Source of the DNA: Deltaproteobacteria bacterium
Lineage (GTDB): Bacteria > Myxococcota_A > Polyangia > GCA-2747355 > JADLHG01
Assembly: GCA_020848905.1 (NCBI GenBank)
Contig: JADLHG010000045.1
Coordinates: 124,001-188,000 of the forward strand
Length of the DNA stretch: 64,000 bases
Direction of reading: 5' to 3'
A program made the translations under genes and the position numbers. Position 1 is the first letter of the stretch. Each line of letters begins with the position of its first letter. The notes beneath the pieces are model-generated. The model saw only the letters and a program-made list of their open reading frames with translations. It ran no database searches and was not told the origin of the DNA. Positions 27,001 to 37,039 of this stretch are shown here, piece by piece.

Positions 27001-28421
27001 CCCGAGCACGACGAGAGGGCCTCCTGCCCGAGCTGGACCACGTCCTTCACGCCGGCGAACTTGCGCCCCTGCTCCTCGATGAAGGAGCCCGTGCCGGCGC
27101 TGCAGGCCTCGTTCATCGCGGCGTCGACCACGCGCCCGTCGCTGAGCCGGATGTACTTCGCGTCCTGCCCGCCGATCTCGAAGATCGTGTCCACCCGTGC
27201 GTCGAAGTGCAGCGCCCCTTCCGCGTGGGCGGCGATCTCATTCAGCACGTAGACCGACTCGCAGCCGTAGCAGGTGGAGAGGAGCGAGCCGACGATCTCG
27301 CGGCCACTTCCGGTGGCGGCCACGGCGATCACGGGCCGCCTCGCCGCGTCGCTCTCGACGAACTTGCGCATCAGCGTCTGCGCCGCGCTGACCGGGTTGC
27401 CGTTGGTGTTGATGTAGCCCTCCCAGGCCACCGCGCGGCTCGTCGCGTCCACGGCCACGACCTTGGAGCCGGTCGAGCCGATGTCGAAGCCGAGGACGAG
27501 CGGCCGGCCGCTCTCCGCGTCGGTCACGACGGGGGGCCGGGGCATGCGCTCCACCTGGTCCAGCGACTCGCGGAGCGAGGGGACGCGGTCGAGGTGCACC
27601 TCCTCGGGGGGGGCGAGCAGGGTCTCGAGCGAGGGGGGGGCCACCTCGTGCTCGGCGGCGATGAGCGCGGCGCCGAGGGCCTCGAGGTAGATCGCGTCTT
27701 CGTCGTGACCATCGAGGAGCTGCATGTTGTGGCGGACGAGGAACTCCGAGAAGCGCTCGCGCACGCGACGGGACCGCGTCACGCCGCCGGCCAGCATGAC
27801 CTCGGGGGGCGAGAGGCGCGGCTTGATCAACACCTGCACGTTCTCGCAGACCGCGTCGTAGAGGCCGGCGAGTATGCGGGCCTGGCTCTCGCCCTTGTTG
27901 GCGAGGTGGGTCATGTCGGTCTTGAGGATCACCGGGCACCGGCCGGAGAGGGGGGCGGGGTCGGCGACCTCCTCGCACAGAGCGCTCGCCGCCTCGATGG
28001 AGAGGTCGAAGCGCGCCACGAGCTGGCGCAGGAAGTTGCCGGTGCCCTGCGAGCAGCGGGAGTTCTCGCGGAAGACCTCGGTGCCGCTCTCGCGGCGCTC
28101 GAGGACCGAGAAGCCGTGGGCCCCGATCGAGACCACCGTCGTCGGACGCGCTCCCCGCAGGTGCTCGACGCCCCGGGCCTGCGCCTGCTTGATCGGCACG
28201 CGCGGCAGCCGTACGAGGCGCGCGAACCGTCCGCTGACGGCGGCGCTGTCCACCTCGGTCCACCCGAGGCCTTCGAGGAGCCCGATGAGGGCGCGGGCCG
28301 GTTCCTTGCCGTGCTCGACGAGCTCCTGGCGGGTGCGCGTCAGACCCTCGGCGGTGCGCGTCAGCTCCACCACCTTGATCGTCTCGGCCCCGATGTCACA
28401 GCCCAGAAACCGTGTGCCCAT
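24081..28421 (-). CDS. Giant acyl-CoA dehydratase activase / dehydratase-like fusion protein
   Basis: The 1446-residue protein contains two ASKHA-type ATPase domains of the BcrA/BadF/HgdC activase family: the first at about 1-265 (GCDIGAETIKVVEL, CSQGTGNFL) and the second from about 303 (GFDIGSTGSKVVAVD, EIGGQDAKYI, NEACSAGTGSFIEEQ). After about 680 it continues with the DUF2229-like and 2-hydroxyglutaryl-CoA dehydratase-like regions, with conserved Cys in NIPFCAPMQQF and VVCPIVQG. Known activases use ATP to push electrons through a 4Fe-4S cluster to a dehydratase or reductase. Very long fusions of this kind are known in anaerobes, but their substrates are mostly unknown. ATG 28421 has GAGG 6 bases upstream. 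No separate dehydratase genes are adjacent. Confidence 0.85.
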   Translation of the reverse strand: MGTRFLGCDIGAETIKVVELTRTAEGLTRTRQELVEHGKEPARALIGLLEGLGWTEVDSAAVSGRFARLVRLPRVPIKQAQARGVEHLRGARPTTVVSIGAHGFSVLERRESGTEVFRENSRCSQGTGNFLRQLVARFDLSIEAASALCEEVADPAPLSGRCPVILKTDMTHLANKGESQARILAGLYDAVCENVQVLIKPRLSPPEVMLAGGVTRSRRVRERFSEFLVRHNMQLLDGHDEDAIYLEALGAALIAAEHEVAPPSLETLLAPPEEVHLDRVPSLRESLDQVERMPRPPVVTDAESGRPLVLGFDIGSTGSKVVAVDATSRAVAWEGYINTNGNPVSAAQTLMRKFVESDAARRPVIAVAATGSGREIVGSLLSTCYGCESVYVLNEIAAHAEGALHFDARVDTIFEIGGQDAKYIRLSDGRVVDAAMNEACSAGTGSFIEEQGRKFAGVKDVVQLGQEALSSCSGVSLGQHCSVFMAEIIDEAVASGVESSAIIAGTYDSVVQNYLNRVKGSRSVGQVIFCQGMPFSADALAAAVVRQTGSKVIVPPNPGTVGALGIALLALKHLPLAEATPIQPARFLEARLTGKDTFVCKSKKGCGGTGNRCRIDRLTTLVDGERQRFTWGGACSLWDKGTGKRKLPDGAPDPFREREELRDEIVARLSVPRGGKRVAISDAFQLKGLLPFFARYLAELGFDLMIETNADHATLKRGIEQANIPFCAPMQQFHGMVTELAERKPDLLLLPMMRTLPRVGDEPNAVVCPIVQGSPDMLKWDLGRASDVPVVSPVIDFGPGNLESKAFIESCHKMAAELGVVGTRWWRAYEAALLEQNTFDMRCKELGARALAFCREHELTAVVVLGRPYTLYNTVLNSNVPAILREQGSVPIPVDCYGVTVEAPVFHDVFWGHGQRNLRAAHQIRHTPGVYSLWCSNYSCGPDSFNLHFYAYLMQGKPFSVIETDGHSGDAGTKTRVEAFLHCVREDLSRARAAGAPTTVAQLPRASALKSIEHAKATLPEIRARGERVLVPRMGAGAEGLAACLRGIGVAAEALPQPDRETVRIGRRHTSGKECVPMTITLGSLLQRIEPEKETNEKFAFFMPTACGPCRFGVYNVLHKIVLERLGWQDRVRVWSPVDSDYFEGVPAGFAALVFTGFASMDMLLDALYDVRPVERRPGAAQEIYERYKALLLERLEQAGRGDLSVPAVLLQVGSGRIFGCADLLRSAAVEFARVKSAQLRPSVMMVGEIYVRCDPFANDFMVEQLEQRGIRVRFAPFTEWLEYSDHLARVKGLKAGFGAQLSSFVQRRILNRAYALMAAPLAWPERLTVKDTIEAASPYLRDDLFGEAVLTVGGPVHEWRAGLIDGVVSVGPLECMPNKISEAQFFHVAEEEGLLSLTLPLNGDPIDPVIVDNFAFEVQSRFRKRQEAARRAGAWAPGRALTDAV

Positions 28422-28538
28422 GTGCAACCTCGATGCGCGGCGGTCGTAATCGGTCGGACCCTTCGGGCGAAACGGCATGCTTGCCCGGCGGGCCTCGGTC
28501 GAACGGGGCAGACTAGCAGCAACCGGGCCCCTCCGCAG

Positions 28539-28563
28539 GGAGATTTTTCGTCGGGCAATCTCC
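28539..28563. repeat. Inverted repeat in the divergent region before clpS
   Basis: Arms GGAGATT (28539-28545) and AATCTCC (28557-28563) are perfect, with an 11-base loop. It lies between the divergent activase and clpS genes and could be an operator. Confidence 0.35.
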
Positions 28564-28628
28564 TGTGATTGCAGACGTATTTCTGTCCACGGGTCGTGCC
28601 GTCCGCCCCTCCGACCGGGTCCGCGCGT

Positions 28629-28657
28629 TTGCGCCCGTAAGCTCGGCCATATATAGA
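28629..28657 (+). promoter_or_regulatory. Candidate sigma70 promoter of clpS-clpA
   Basis: TTGCGC (28629-28634) and TATAGA (28652-28657) are separated by 17 bases; an overlapping TATATA begins at 28650. The hexamers stand out in an otherwise GC-rich region and lie about 37 bases before ATG 28694. Confidence 0.5.
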
Positions 28658-28693
28658 GGAGGAGCTTTGCCGCCCTGCGAGGCGGAGGACTCC

Positions 28694-29020
28694 ATGAGCA
28701 AGCCGCGTACGGGAAGCGATCGTCGGGAGGAGGAGGGCCTCGGGCTGAAGGAGCGCCCGAAGACCAAGAAGCCGAGCCTCTACAAGGTGCTCCTGCACAA
28801 CGACGACTACACCACGATGGAGTTCGTCGTGTACGTGCTCACGGAAATCTTCAACAAGGACCAGACCGAGGCCACGCAGATCATGCTTCACGTTCACCAC
28901 AAAGGCGTCGGCGTGTGCGGTGTGTATACTTACGACGTCGCCGAATCCAAAGTGCAGAAGACCATCGACCTGGCGCGCGAGCACGGCCATCCGCTGATGT
29001 GCACCATGGAAGCGGCGTAA
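28694..29020 (+). CDS. clpS: ATP-dependent Clp protease adaptor ClpS
   Basis: The 108-residue protein has a charged, disordered N-terminus of about 28 residues and then the ClpS core [28 protein letters not shown] and the C-terminal [13 protein letters not shown] stretch. ClpS delivers N-degron substrates to ClpA; the DD of HNDDYT and nearby residues form the substrate pocket. GGAGG lies 5 bases before the ATG. clpA follows after 13 bases, the classical arrangement. Confidence 0.96.
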   Translation: MSKPRTGSDRREEEGLGLKERPKTKKPSLYKVLLHNDDYTTMEFVVYVLTEIFNKDQTEATQIMLHVHHKGVGVCGVYTYDVAESKVQKTIDLAREHGHPLMCTMEAA

Positions 29021-29033
29021 TGCGAGGCCGACG

Positions 29034-31392
<2,359 letters not shown>

Positions 31393-31403
<11 letters not shown>

Positions 31404-32097
31404 CCACCACCTCCAGGTACTCGCCGGGGATGACGAGCGCCTCGCCGCGGTGACGATTCTGCCGGGCCAGCAGCTCCATGAGCGCGCCCTGGAAGTCGGC
31501 TTGGCGCCCCTCGTCGAGCGCCGCGAACGCCTTGAGGGTCGGTCCGTAGTAGGCCCGGAACACCTCGACCCAGTGAGCGGCCGACCGGTAGCGGAAGGCG
31601 TAGGTCTTGCGCTCGGCGCGGATCTCCCGGGCGTGGGAGCCGAAGAGCTCCGCCAGTCGCGCTTCGGTGCCCCAGGCGAGTGGCGACCGCACGCCAGCGG
31701 GCGGCGGGACGAAGGCGGCGACCACCTTGAAGAGCTCGCCGAGAAAGCCCTCGGGGGTCCAATTGGCCAGGCCGAGGCGCCCACCCGGCTTCACCACGCG
31801 CAGCAGCTCCGACGCGGCGCGCTCCTGGTTCGGCGCGAACATCACGCCGAAGGTGGAGAGGGCCACGTCGAAGGTGGCGTCAGCGAACGGGAGGTTCTCG
31901 GCGTCGGCCGACCGAAACGTGATGGGCAGCCGATTCGCCTCGGCCCGGTGCCGCCCCTGTTCGAGGAGCGCGGGGACGTAATCCGTGGACGTGACCTCGG
32001 CGAAGCGCCGCGCGGCCGCGAGGGACGCGTTGCCGTTGCCCGCGGCGACGTCGAGAGGCGCAGCCGCGCAAGGGAGCCGCGGCGGAAAGATGACACG
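31393..32097 (-). pseudogene. 5'-truncated SAM-dependent methyltransferase gene
   Basis: Read on the minus strand, the frame encodes motif I LDVAAGNGNASLAAARR, then SADAENLPFADATFDVALS and LRVVKPGGRLGLANWTPEG, clearly a class I methyltransferase, and ends at 31393. The roughly 30-50 residues that normally precede motif I are missing, and the frame has no ATG, GTG or TTG between motif I and the upstream gene (stop at 32147). The first usable start is GTG 31866, which would leave out motif I. The gene is therefore most likely broken at its 5' end, or uses an unusual start. It overlaps clpA by 11 bases. Confidence 0.65.
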
Positions 32098-32146
32098 GTT
32101 CGGCGCGCCGGCACGCGACTGGACGAAGATACTCTGTCCGCGGCGC

Positions 32147-33331
32147 CTATCGCTCCGGGTCCGGTTCCTCCCTTCCTTCGCCCGCCGACTCGGGATGGTC
32201 CCGCCGGTAGGGACCTTGGCGCGCGAGCTCCTCGAGCTCCTCGGCGACGAGCGCGTCTTCGCGCGCCAGGTAGCGCGCCACTGCTTCGGCTAGCCCCGGG
32301 TGCGGCAGCCAGTGCGCGCTGTAGATCGGGCGCGGCAAGAGACCCCGCTTGAGTTTGTGGATCCCCTGCGCGCCGGCGTCGTAGCGCTGCCAGCCGCGCG
32401 CGATGCACTCCTCGATCGGTAGGTAGTAGCAGAGCTCGAAGTGCAGGAAGGGCTCGTGGCGGCTCGCACCCCAGTAGCGTCCGTAGAGGCTCTGGCCGCG
32501 CTGGAGGCAGAAGGCGCCGGCCACCGGCTCGTCCCCGTCGTAGGCGAAGGGGGCGACCACGCGCTCGGCGAGGGTGGCGCGCACGCGTTCGAAGAAGAGC
32601 GGGGTGAGGTAGGGGGCGTGGCCGTGGCGTTCGAAGGTGCTCTCGTAGAAGGCGTAGAGCGCCGACCATTCGGCATCGCCGAGCTCCGGACCGCGCCTCG
32701 CGCGGAGGACGAGTCCGCTGCCGGCCGCGGCGCGCCGCTCCTTGCGCGCGGCCTTGCGCGCTGGGGCGCGGAAGGCCGCGAGGAAGCCTTCGAAGCTCTC
32801 GTAGCCGCGATTCTCCCAGAGGAACTGATGCGTGCGGCGGGGCAGGTAGCCGTGCACGGTGGCCAGGTGGCGCTGCTCGGCGGCGCTCTGGAAGAGCACG
32901 TGGATCGAGTGGGCGCCGAGCAGGTCGGCGGCGCGTCGCAGGCCCTGCGCCAGCGCGTGCAGCACCTCGGCTTCGGGCTCGCCGGGGCGGACGAGCAGGC
33001 GACGACCGGGCACGGGGGTGAAGGGGACGGCGGCCACGAGCTTCGGGTAGTACGGGATCCCGGCCTGCTCGGCGGCACGCGCCCAGGTCCAATCGAAGAC
33101 GAACTCGCCGAGGCTGTGGGCCTTGAGGTAGAGCGGGATCGCGCCGACGAGCTCGCGCCCGCGGCGGACGATCACGGGGCAGGTGAGCCACCCGGTCTGC
33201 GGCGTGACCGAGCGGCTCTCCTCGAGCGCGAGCAGGAAGGCGTGCTCGAGGAAGGGGTCCTCGGGATCGACCAGAGCGTCCCAGTCGGCGGCGGGGATCT
33301 CGGCGAAGCTGTGGACGACCTCGATGCGCAC
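32147..33331 (-). CDS. Predicted N-acyltransferase (COG3146-like, GNAT fold)
   Basis: The 394-residue protein matches the family of predicted N-acyltransferases of unknown substrate: FLEHAFLLALEES near the start, HSLGEFVFDWTWARAAEQ, PYYPKLVAAVPFTPVPGRRLL, HVLFQSAAEQRHL, RRTHQFLWENRGYESFE and a C-terminal GNAT-like half (FCLQRGQSLYGRYWGA, RYDAGAQGIHKLKRG). The family is widespread in proteobacteria and is thought to acylate amines or peptides. The short gap of 13 bases upstream suggests cotranscription with the hydrolase and sixA genes. The end is close to the methyltransferase remnant. Confidence 0.82.
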   Translation of the reverse strand: MRIEVVHSFAEIPAADWDALVDPEDPFLEHAFLLALEESRSVTPQTGWLTCPVIVRRGRELVGAIPLYLKAHSLGEFVFDWTWARAAEQAGIPYYPKLVAAVPFTPVPGRRLLVRPGEPEAEVLHALAQGLRRAADLLGAHSIHVLFQSAAEQRHLATVHGYLPRRTHQFLWENRGYESFEGFLAAFRAPARKAARKERRAAAGSGLVLRARRGPELGDAEWSALYAFYESTFERHGHAPYLTPLFFERVRATLAERVVAPFAYDGDEPVAGAFCLQRGQSLYGRYWGASRHEPFLHFELCYYLPIEECIARGWQRYDAGAQGIHKLKRGLLPRPIYSAHWLPHPGLAEAVARYLAREDALVAEELEELARQGPYRRDHPESAGEGREEPDPER

Positions 33332-33344
33332 GCGCGAAGGTCCG

Positions 33345-34166
33345 TCAGCGCGTCTGGGCCCGCAGGCGAGAGAGCTCGACGGGATCGTGCGCCGAGAAGA
33401 TGCGCACCGCGGCCCCCTGCTCGGCAGCCAGGGCGCGAAGCCGCGTCTGATTGTGCACGCGCGCCCGGTTGTCCTCGGCGGTCAGGCGTTGAAAGAGGCG
33501 CAGCGCCACGGGGCACTTCCCTTCCGGCTCGAGCTCGGCGTGGTGGAAGTATGCATCCCCCGCGTGCAGGAGCCAGCCGTCCGGCGCCTGGACGGCCACC
33601 CCGCAAAGGCCGGTGCTGTGGCCGGGTAGGGGCACGAGCAGGATCTCGGGGGGAAGGCCCTCCAGCGCACGGACGGTCTCGAAGCCGAACCAGGGCTCGC
33701 CGCGCGGCTCGTAGCGCACCCAGCGCGGCTCGTGAGCCCACTGCGCCGGCTGGTAGCGGCGCTTCCGCGTGGTCGTGTCGCGCGCCATCGCGGCCTGATA
33801 CTCGGGCTCGAACACGTGGACCGTGGCCCCGGGGAAGTCGGGGAGGCCTCCCGCGTGATCCAGGTCGAGGTGCGTGGGGATGACGTGGCGCACCTCGCGG
33901 GCCGAGAAGCCGAGCGCCGCGAGCTGCGCGACGGCCGTCTCCGCGGGCTCGAGTCGCGGTCGAACGACCTTCACGAAGAGACCGCTTAGCTGCCCGACGG
34001 GGTCGGCCGCCGCGGCCGAGCCGATGCCGGTGTCGACCAGCACGAGCCCCGCGTCGCTCTCGATGAGCAGGCAGTGGCAGGTCATCTCGGCTGGTCCCTT
34101 GCGCCCCGTCACGAGGCGTCCGCCGACGGGGCAGAGGGAGGCGCAGCTCAGGTGATGGACCTTCAA
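33345..34166 (-). CDS. Metallo-beta-lactamase-fold hydrolase (lactonase-like)
   Basis: The 273-residue protein has the metal-binding motif THLDLDHAGG and, further on, PGHSTGLCGV and LLHAGDAYFH, as in N-acyl-homoserine lactonase-like members of the superfamily. It has no signal peptide. The start is TTG 34166, inside the TGA of sixA (TTGA overlap), with GGAG 6 bases upstream. The substrate is not determined; lactonase is one option among many for this fold. Confidence 0.8.
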   Translation of the reverse strand: MKVHHLSCASLCPVGGRLVTGRKGPAEMTCHCLLIESDAGLVLVDTGIGSAAAADPVGQLSGLFVKVVRPRLEPAETAVAQLAALGFSAREVRHVIPTHLDLDHAGGLPDFPGATVHVFEPEYQAAMARDTTTRKRRYQPAQWAHEPRWVRYEPRGEPWFGFETVRALEGLPPEILLVPLPGHSTGLCGVAVQAPDGWLLHAGDAYFHHAELEPEGKCPVALRLFQRLTAEDNRARVHNQTRLRALAAEQGAAVRIFSAHDPVELSRLRAQTR

Positions 34167-34621
34167 GGACGTCTCCAGAGCAGCCGTCCGGCGCCCGGTT
34201 CGACCGTCGGCAGCACGTAGCGGTAGGCCGCGCCGGTGGAGAAGCCGCTGACCCTCTCGCCGCCGAGCACGGTGGCGAGGTGGCTCATGAAGGGCTCGTG
34301 TCCGGCGAGGAGCAGCTCGGTCTCGGTGGAGAGGAGCCGCATCGCGTCGAGCAGGGCCCCCGCCGAGCCGTAGGGCAGGAGCTCGCTCTGCACCCGGATC
34401 TCTCCCGTGTAGCCAGTGGCCGCCGCGAGGAGCTCGGCGGTCTGCACCGCGCGCACGAGGGGACTCGACCAGATCTCGGAGGGGCTCGCCCCGAGGCGGG
34501 CGAGGGCCTCGCCGGTCTCGCGCACCTGAGCGCGCCCGTCCACCGTCAGCACGCGTCCCGCGTCTCCGAGCGGCGCGAGCTCGGGCGCGGCTCTTCCGTG
34601 GCGCACCAGCGTGACGTGCAT
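34163..34621 (-). CDS. sixA: Phosphohistidine phosphatase SixA-like
   Basis: The 152-residue histidine phosphatase has the RHG motif near the start (VTLVRHGRAAP, His8), a second catalytic His in LLLAGHEPFM and WSSPLVRAVQTAE. Length and motif order fit SixA, which dephosphorylates phosphohistidine. GGAGGA precedes ATG 34621. It is divergent from the porin gene with a Pho box between, and overlaps the downstream hydrolase by TTGA. Confidence 0.85.
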   Translation of the reverse strand: MHVTLVRHGRAAPELAPLGDAGRVLTVDGRAQVRETGEALARLGASPSEIWSSPLVRAVQTAELLAAATGYTGEIRVQSELLPYGSAGALLDAMRLLSTETELLLAGHEPFMSHLATVLGGERVSGFSTGAAYRYVLPTVEPGAGRLLWRRP

Positions 34622-34684
34622 CGCTCTCCTCCGTTTCCTGCCGGTCGTGGCGCGTGCTTGTGCTGCGCCGCCGACTCGTGCCAA

Positions 34685-34717
34685 TTGTCACGTGCCCGTC
34701 ATGCGCCTGTCACCCGG
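34685..34717 (+). promoter_or_regulatory. Pho box: three 11-base PhoB-type direct repeats
   Basis: Three consecutive 11-base units, TTGTCACGTGC (34685-34695), CCGTCATGCGC (34696-34706) and CTGTCACCCGG (34707-34717), each contain GTCA at the same place and resemble the CTGTCAT unit of PhoB sites. A weak -10-like GATACG begins near 34724. The next gene, 44 bases on, encodes a phosphate-type porin. Confidence 0.78.
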
Positions 34718-34760
34718 GGCCGCGATACGGGAGCTGCCGCTGCGGCGCGAGGACGAAACG

Positions 34761-35972
34761 ATGCGCACCCATCTACCGAGCTGGCTCACCAGCGTCTCGT
34801 TGGCGCTCATTCTAGCCCACGCGCCCGGCGTGGCGCGAGCGCAGGTCCGGCCGGGCGACGAGCCGCGGGCGCCGGTTCCCGCGCCGAACCTCGCCGACCG
34901 CAAGGTCGTCGGCTACGACAGGGGGTTCTTTCTGCGCGACGGCGACGAGCGCTTCCTCCTGCGGGTGAACGCGCGCGTGCAGGCCCGGGGCGAGGTGCTG
35001 AAGAGCGACCTCTCGGCCGGCGGTCGCCCGAGCCTCGCCTTTTCGATCCATCGCGCGCGGCTGAAGCTGTCGGGGCACTTCTTCACCCCGCGCCTCACCT
35101 TCGAGTTCCAGCCGGACTTCGGGCGGGGCTTCGTCACGCTGCGGGACTTCTTCGCCGAGTGGGCCTTCGCCCCCTGGCTCCGCCTCCGCGTGGGCCAGTT
35201 CAAGCGGCCCTTTTCGCGTCAGCAGGTCACCTCCTCGGGAGACCTGCAGCTCGTGGATCGGGCGCTCACGGACAAGGCCTTTCTCTGCGAGCGGGACATC
35301 GGGTTCATGCTGCACAACAGCTACCACAAGGAGGCGCGGCGCTTCGAATGGGCGGTCGGCGTCTTCAACGGTGCGGGGGATGCGCCGCTCTTCTCGGCGA
35401 CGGTCGAGACCGACCCCAAGACGAGCAAGAGCAGCGTGAAGGACGGCAAGTTCAGCACCGTGCCGACCAAGCTCTACCCGGCCCTGGTGGCGCGCGCGGG
35501 GTACCACACCGCTGGATCGAACACCTACAGCGAGTCGGACCTGGAGGGCGGCGGGCTGCGGCTCGGCGTGGCGGCGAGTCTCCTCGCCGAGTTCGATTAC
35601 GACGAGAACCAGAAGTCGCGCGTGGCGGGCGAGCTGGACGGGATGCTCAAGGTGCACGGCTTCTCGCTCACCGGCGGCGCGTACGTGGCGAGCGCGCAGA
35701 GGGGGCCGAGCTTCTCGGATCAGGGCTTCGGTGCGGTGGGGGTCCACGCCCAGACGGGGCTGCTCCTGGCGAAGCGCTTCGAGCCAGTGCTGCGCTACGG
35801 CGCGGTGGTCTGGTCGGGGAGCGGCAACGACCAGCAGGAGTTTACGGTGGGCTTCAACCTGTTCGTCTTCAAGCACGGCTTCAAGTGGCAGACCGACGCG
35901 TCGGTGCTCTCGGAGCTGGGCGGTGGCCGCAAGGACGGGCGGATCCGGACGCAGCTCCAGGCAGCGTTCTAG
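34761..35972 (+). CDS. Phosphate-selective porin O/P-like outer-membrane protein
   Basis: The 403-residue protein has a signal peptide ending in VARA, a short Pro-rich start, and a repeated pattern of amphipathic strands such as VNARVQARGEV, RLTFEFQPDFG, LRLRVGQFKRPFSRQQ and FKWQTDASV, ending in Phe, as outer-membrane barrels do. The RVGQFKRPFS stretch is typical of the OprO/OprP family. The Pho box upstream fits phosphate-starvation control. GAGG lies 8 bases before ATG 34761. Its stop codon overlaps that of the convergent lipoprotein (CTAG at 35969-35972). Confidence 0.88.
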   Translation: MRTHLPSWLTSVSLALILAHAPGVARAQVRPGDEPRAPVPAPNLADRKVVGYDRGFFLRDGDERFLLRVNARVQARGEVLKSDLSAGGRPSLAFSIHRARLKLSGHFFTPRLTFEFQPDFGRGFVTLRDFFAEWAFAPWLRLRVGQFKRPFSRQQVTSSGDLQLVDRALTDKAFLCERDIGFMLHNSYHKEARRFEWAVGVFNGAGDAPLFSATVETDPKTSKSSVKDGKFSTVPTKLYPALVARAGYHTAGSNTYSESDLEGGGLRLGVAASLLAEFDYDENQKSRVAGELDGMLKVHGFSLTGGAYVASAQRGPSFSDQGFGAVGVHAQTGLLLAKRFEPVLRYGAVVWSGSGNDQQEFTVGFNLFVFKHGFKWQTDASVLSELGGGRKDGRIRTQLQAAF

Positions 35973-36757
35973 CGCCGGAGCTCGAGCTGCTCGGTGCAGC
36001 TCACGTTGCGGAGGTCGGCCACCATCGCGTTGAGGCTGGTGGCGATCGACCCGAGGATGGTGTGCGGGTCGGCGTGCGCGCTGAGGCTGCCGAAGGCCGG
36101 GTTCAGGTCGAGGGTGCAGGACTTGGTGATGCGCGCCGTGCCCCGGGGGCCGTCGTAGAGGATGACGGTGCTGCTCGGTATGGTGATGAGCTGCGTCGGC
36201 GGCACGTTGGCGGCGAACCCGTAGCTACCGCGCCGGAGCGTCACGTTACCCGAGGCGTCGCCCGCGGGGGGGAAGGCGAGAGCGAGCTCTCTCGGCTTGC
36301 TCACTACGCGGCCCATCCCGGCGGCCGTGAGGGCCTTCGGCCAGGGTTTGTTCTGCGTGTCGTACCAGAGCTGGTAGACGACGGCGGTGCCGGGGGCGAC
36401 CTCCAGCCAGGCCGGAGGAACGAGGACGGCGAACCCGGCGGCGAAGTCGATGGGGCCGCTCGGGACCCCGTTCACCGACGAGGTGGCGCATCGGCCGAAG
36501 GCCAGGTCGAGCTCGGCGTTGCCGCTGCCGTCGGAGAGCAGGGTGTACCCCGCCGGGACGTGGGCGCGCAGCTGCGCCTCCGGGACAAAGGCGATGCCGT
36601 AGGCGATCGCGTCGCAGTCGAACTGCAGGGAGGCGAGCGGCTGCTGGTGCAGGGCCAGGGTTCGGCTGTCGCCAGAGAGCTCCGGATCACCGCAGGCCGC
36701 GCAGCACAGCACCGCCACGAGGACGCCCCGCCCGACCTTTTGTCCCGTACGACTCAT
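35969..36757 (-). CDS. Lipoprotein of unknown function
   Basis: The 262-residue protein has a signal peptide with lipobox (LCCAACGD), then a mixed beta-rich domain. The stretch FVPEAQLRAHVPAGYTLL and later segments faintly recall acetoacetate decarboxylase-like folds, but no catalytic Lys is identifiable, so I do not assign that function. GGAGG lies 9 bases before ATG 36757. It is convergent with the porin, with overlapping stops. The upstream region 36758-37039 is unusually AT-rich for this window. Confidence 0.68.
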   Translation of the reverse strand: MSRTGQKVGRGVLVAVLCCAACGDPELSGDSRTLALHQQPLASLQFDCDAIAYGIAFVPEAQLRAHVPAGYTLLSDGSGNAELDLAFGRCATSSVNGVPSGPIDFAAGFAVLVPPAWLEVAPGTAVVYQLWYDTQNKPWPKALTAAGMGRVVSKPRELALAFPPAGDASGNVTLRRGSYGFAANVPPTQLITIPSSTVILYDGPRGTARITKSCTLDLNPAFGSLSAHADPHTILGSIATSLNAMVADLRNVSCTEQLELRR

Positions 36758-36814
36758 CTCTTTGTTCCTCCTTTTTTGTAATATGACCAACATTGAGAAT
36801 CGTAGATATCAGCA

Positions 36815-36838
36815 TGACGTGAGGGTCCTCACTGGTCA
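36815..36838. repeat. Inverted repeat in the divergent region before mobA
   Basis: GTGAGG-GT-CCTCAC (36819-36832) is a perfect inverted repeat, and TGAC (36815) and GTCA (36835) extend it with a 2-base bulge. It lies in the AT-rich divergent gap of 282 bases and could be an operator. TTGGCACG follows at 36863, but no -12 element is correctly placed after it. Confidence 0.45.
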
Positions 36839-37039
36839 ATCCTGTCACAGTAAAAATCTCTATTGGCACGATATTTTACGTCGAAAGTGGGTGCCGGTGG
36901 GCGTCGTTGTGGGCCCTTCTATCGTAATGTGGGCCACATGTCATGTCAGGCACTCCGGCCCGTTTGGGGACGCCGGACCGTGGCCTACGGCGCCCGCGGA
37001 GCCTCCGCGGTGCTAGGTTACGCCCAGGGAGAAGCGACG

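Noticed and set aside
24258-28568. Long plus-strand frames opposite the activase gene
   Set aside because: Antisense to a gene with two recognised ATPase domains; composition is rich in Arg, His, Gly and Leu with no motif.
36863-36879. Sigma54 promoter before mobA (TTGGCACG)
   Set aside because: The -24 element is good, but the required GC 12 bases later is replaced by TA.
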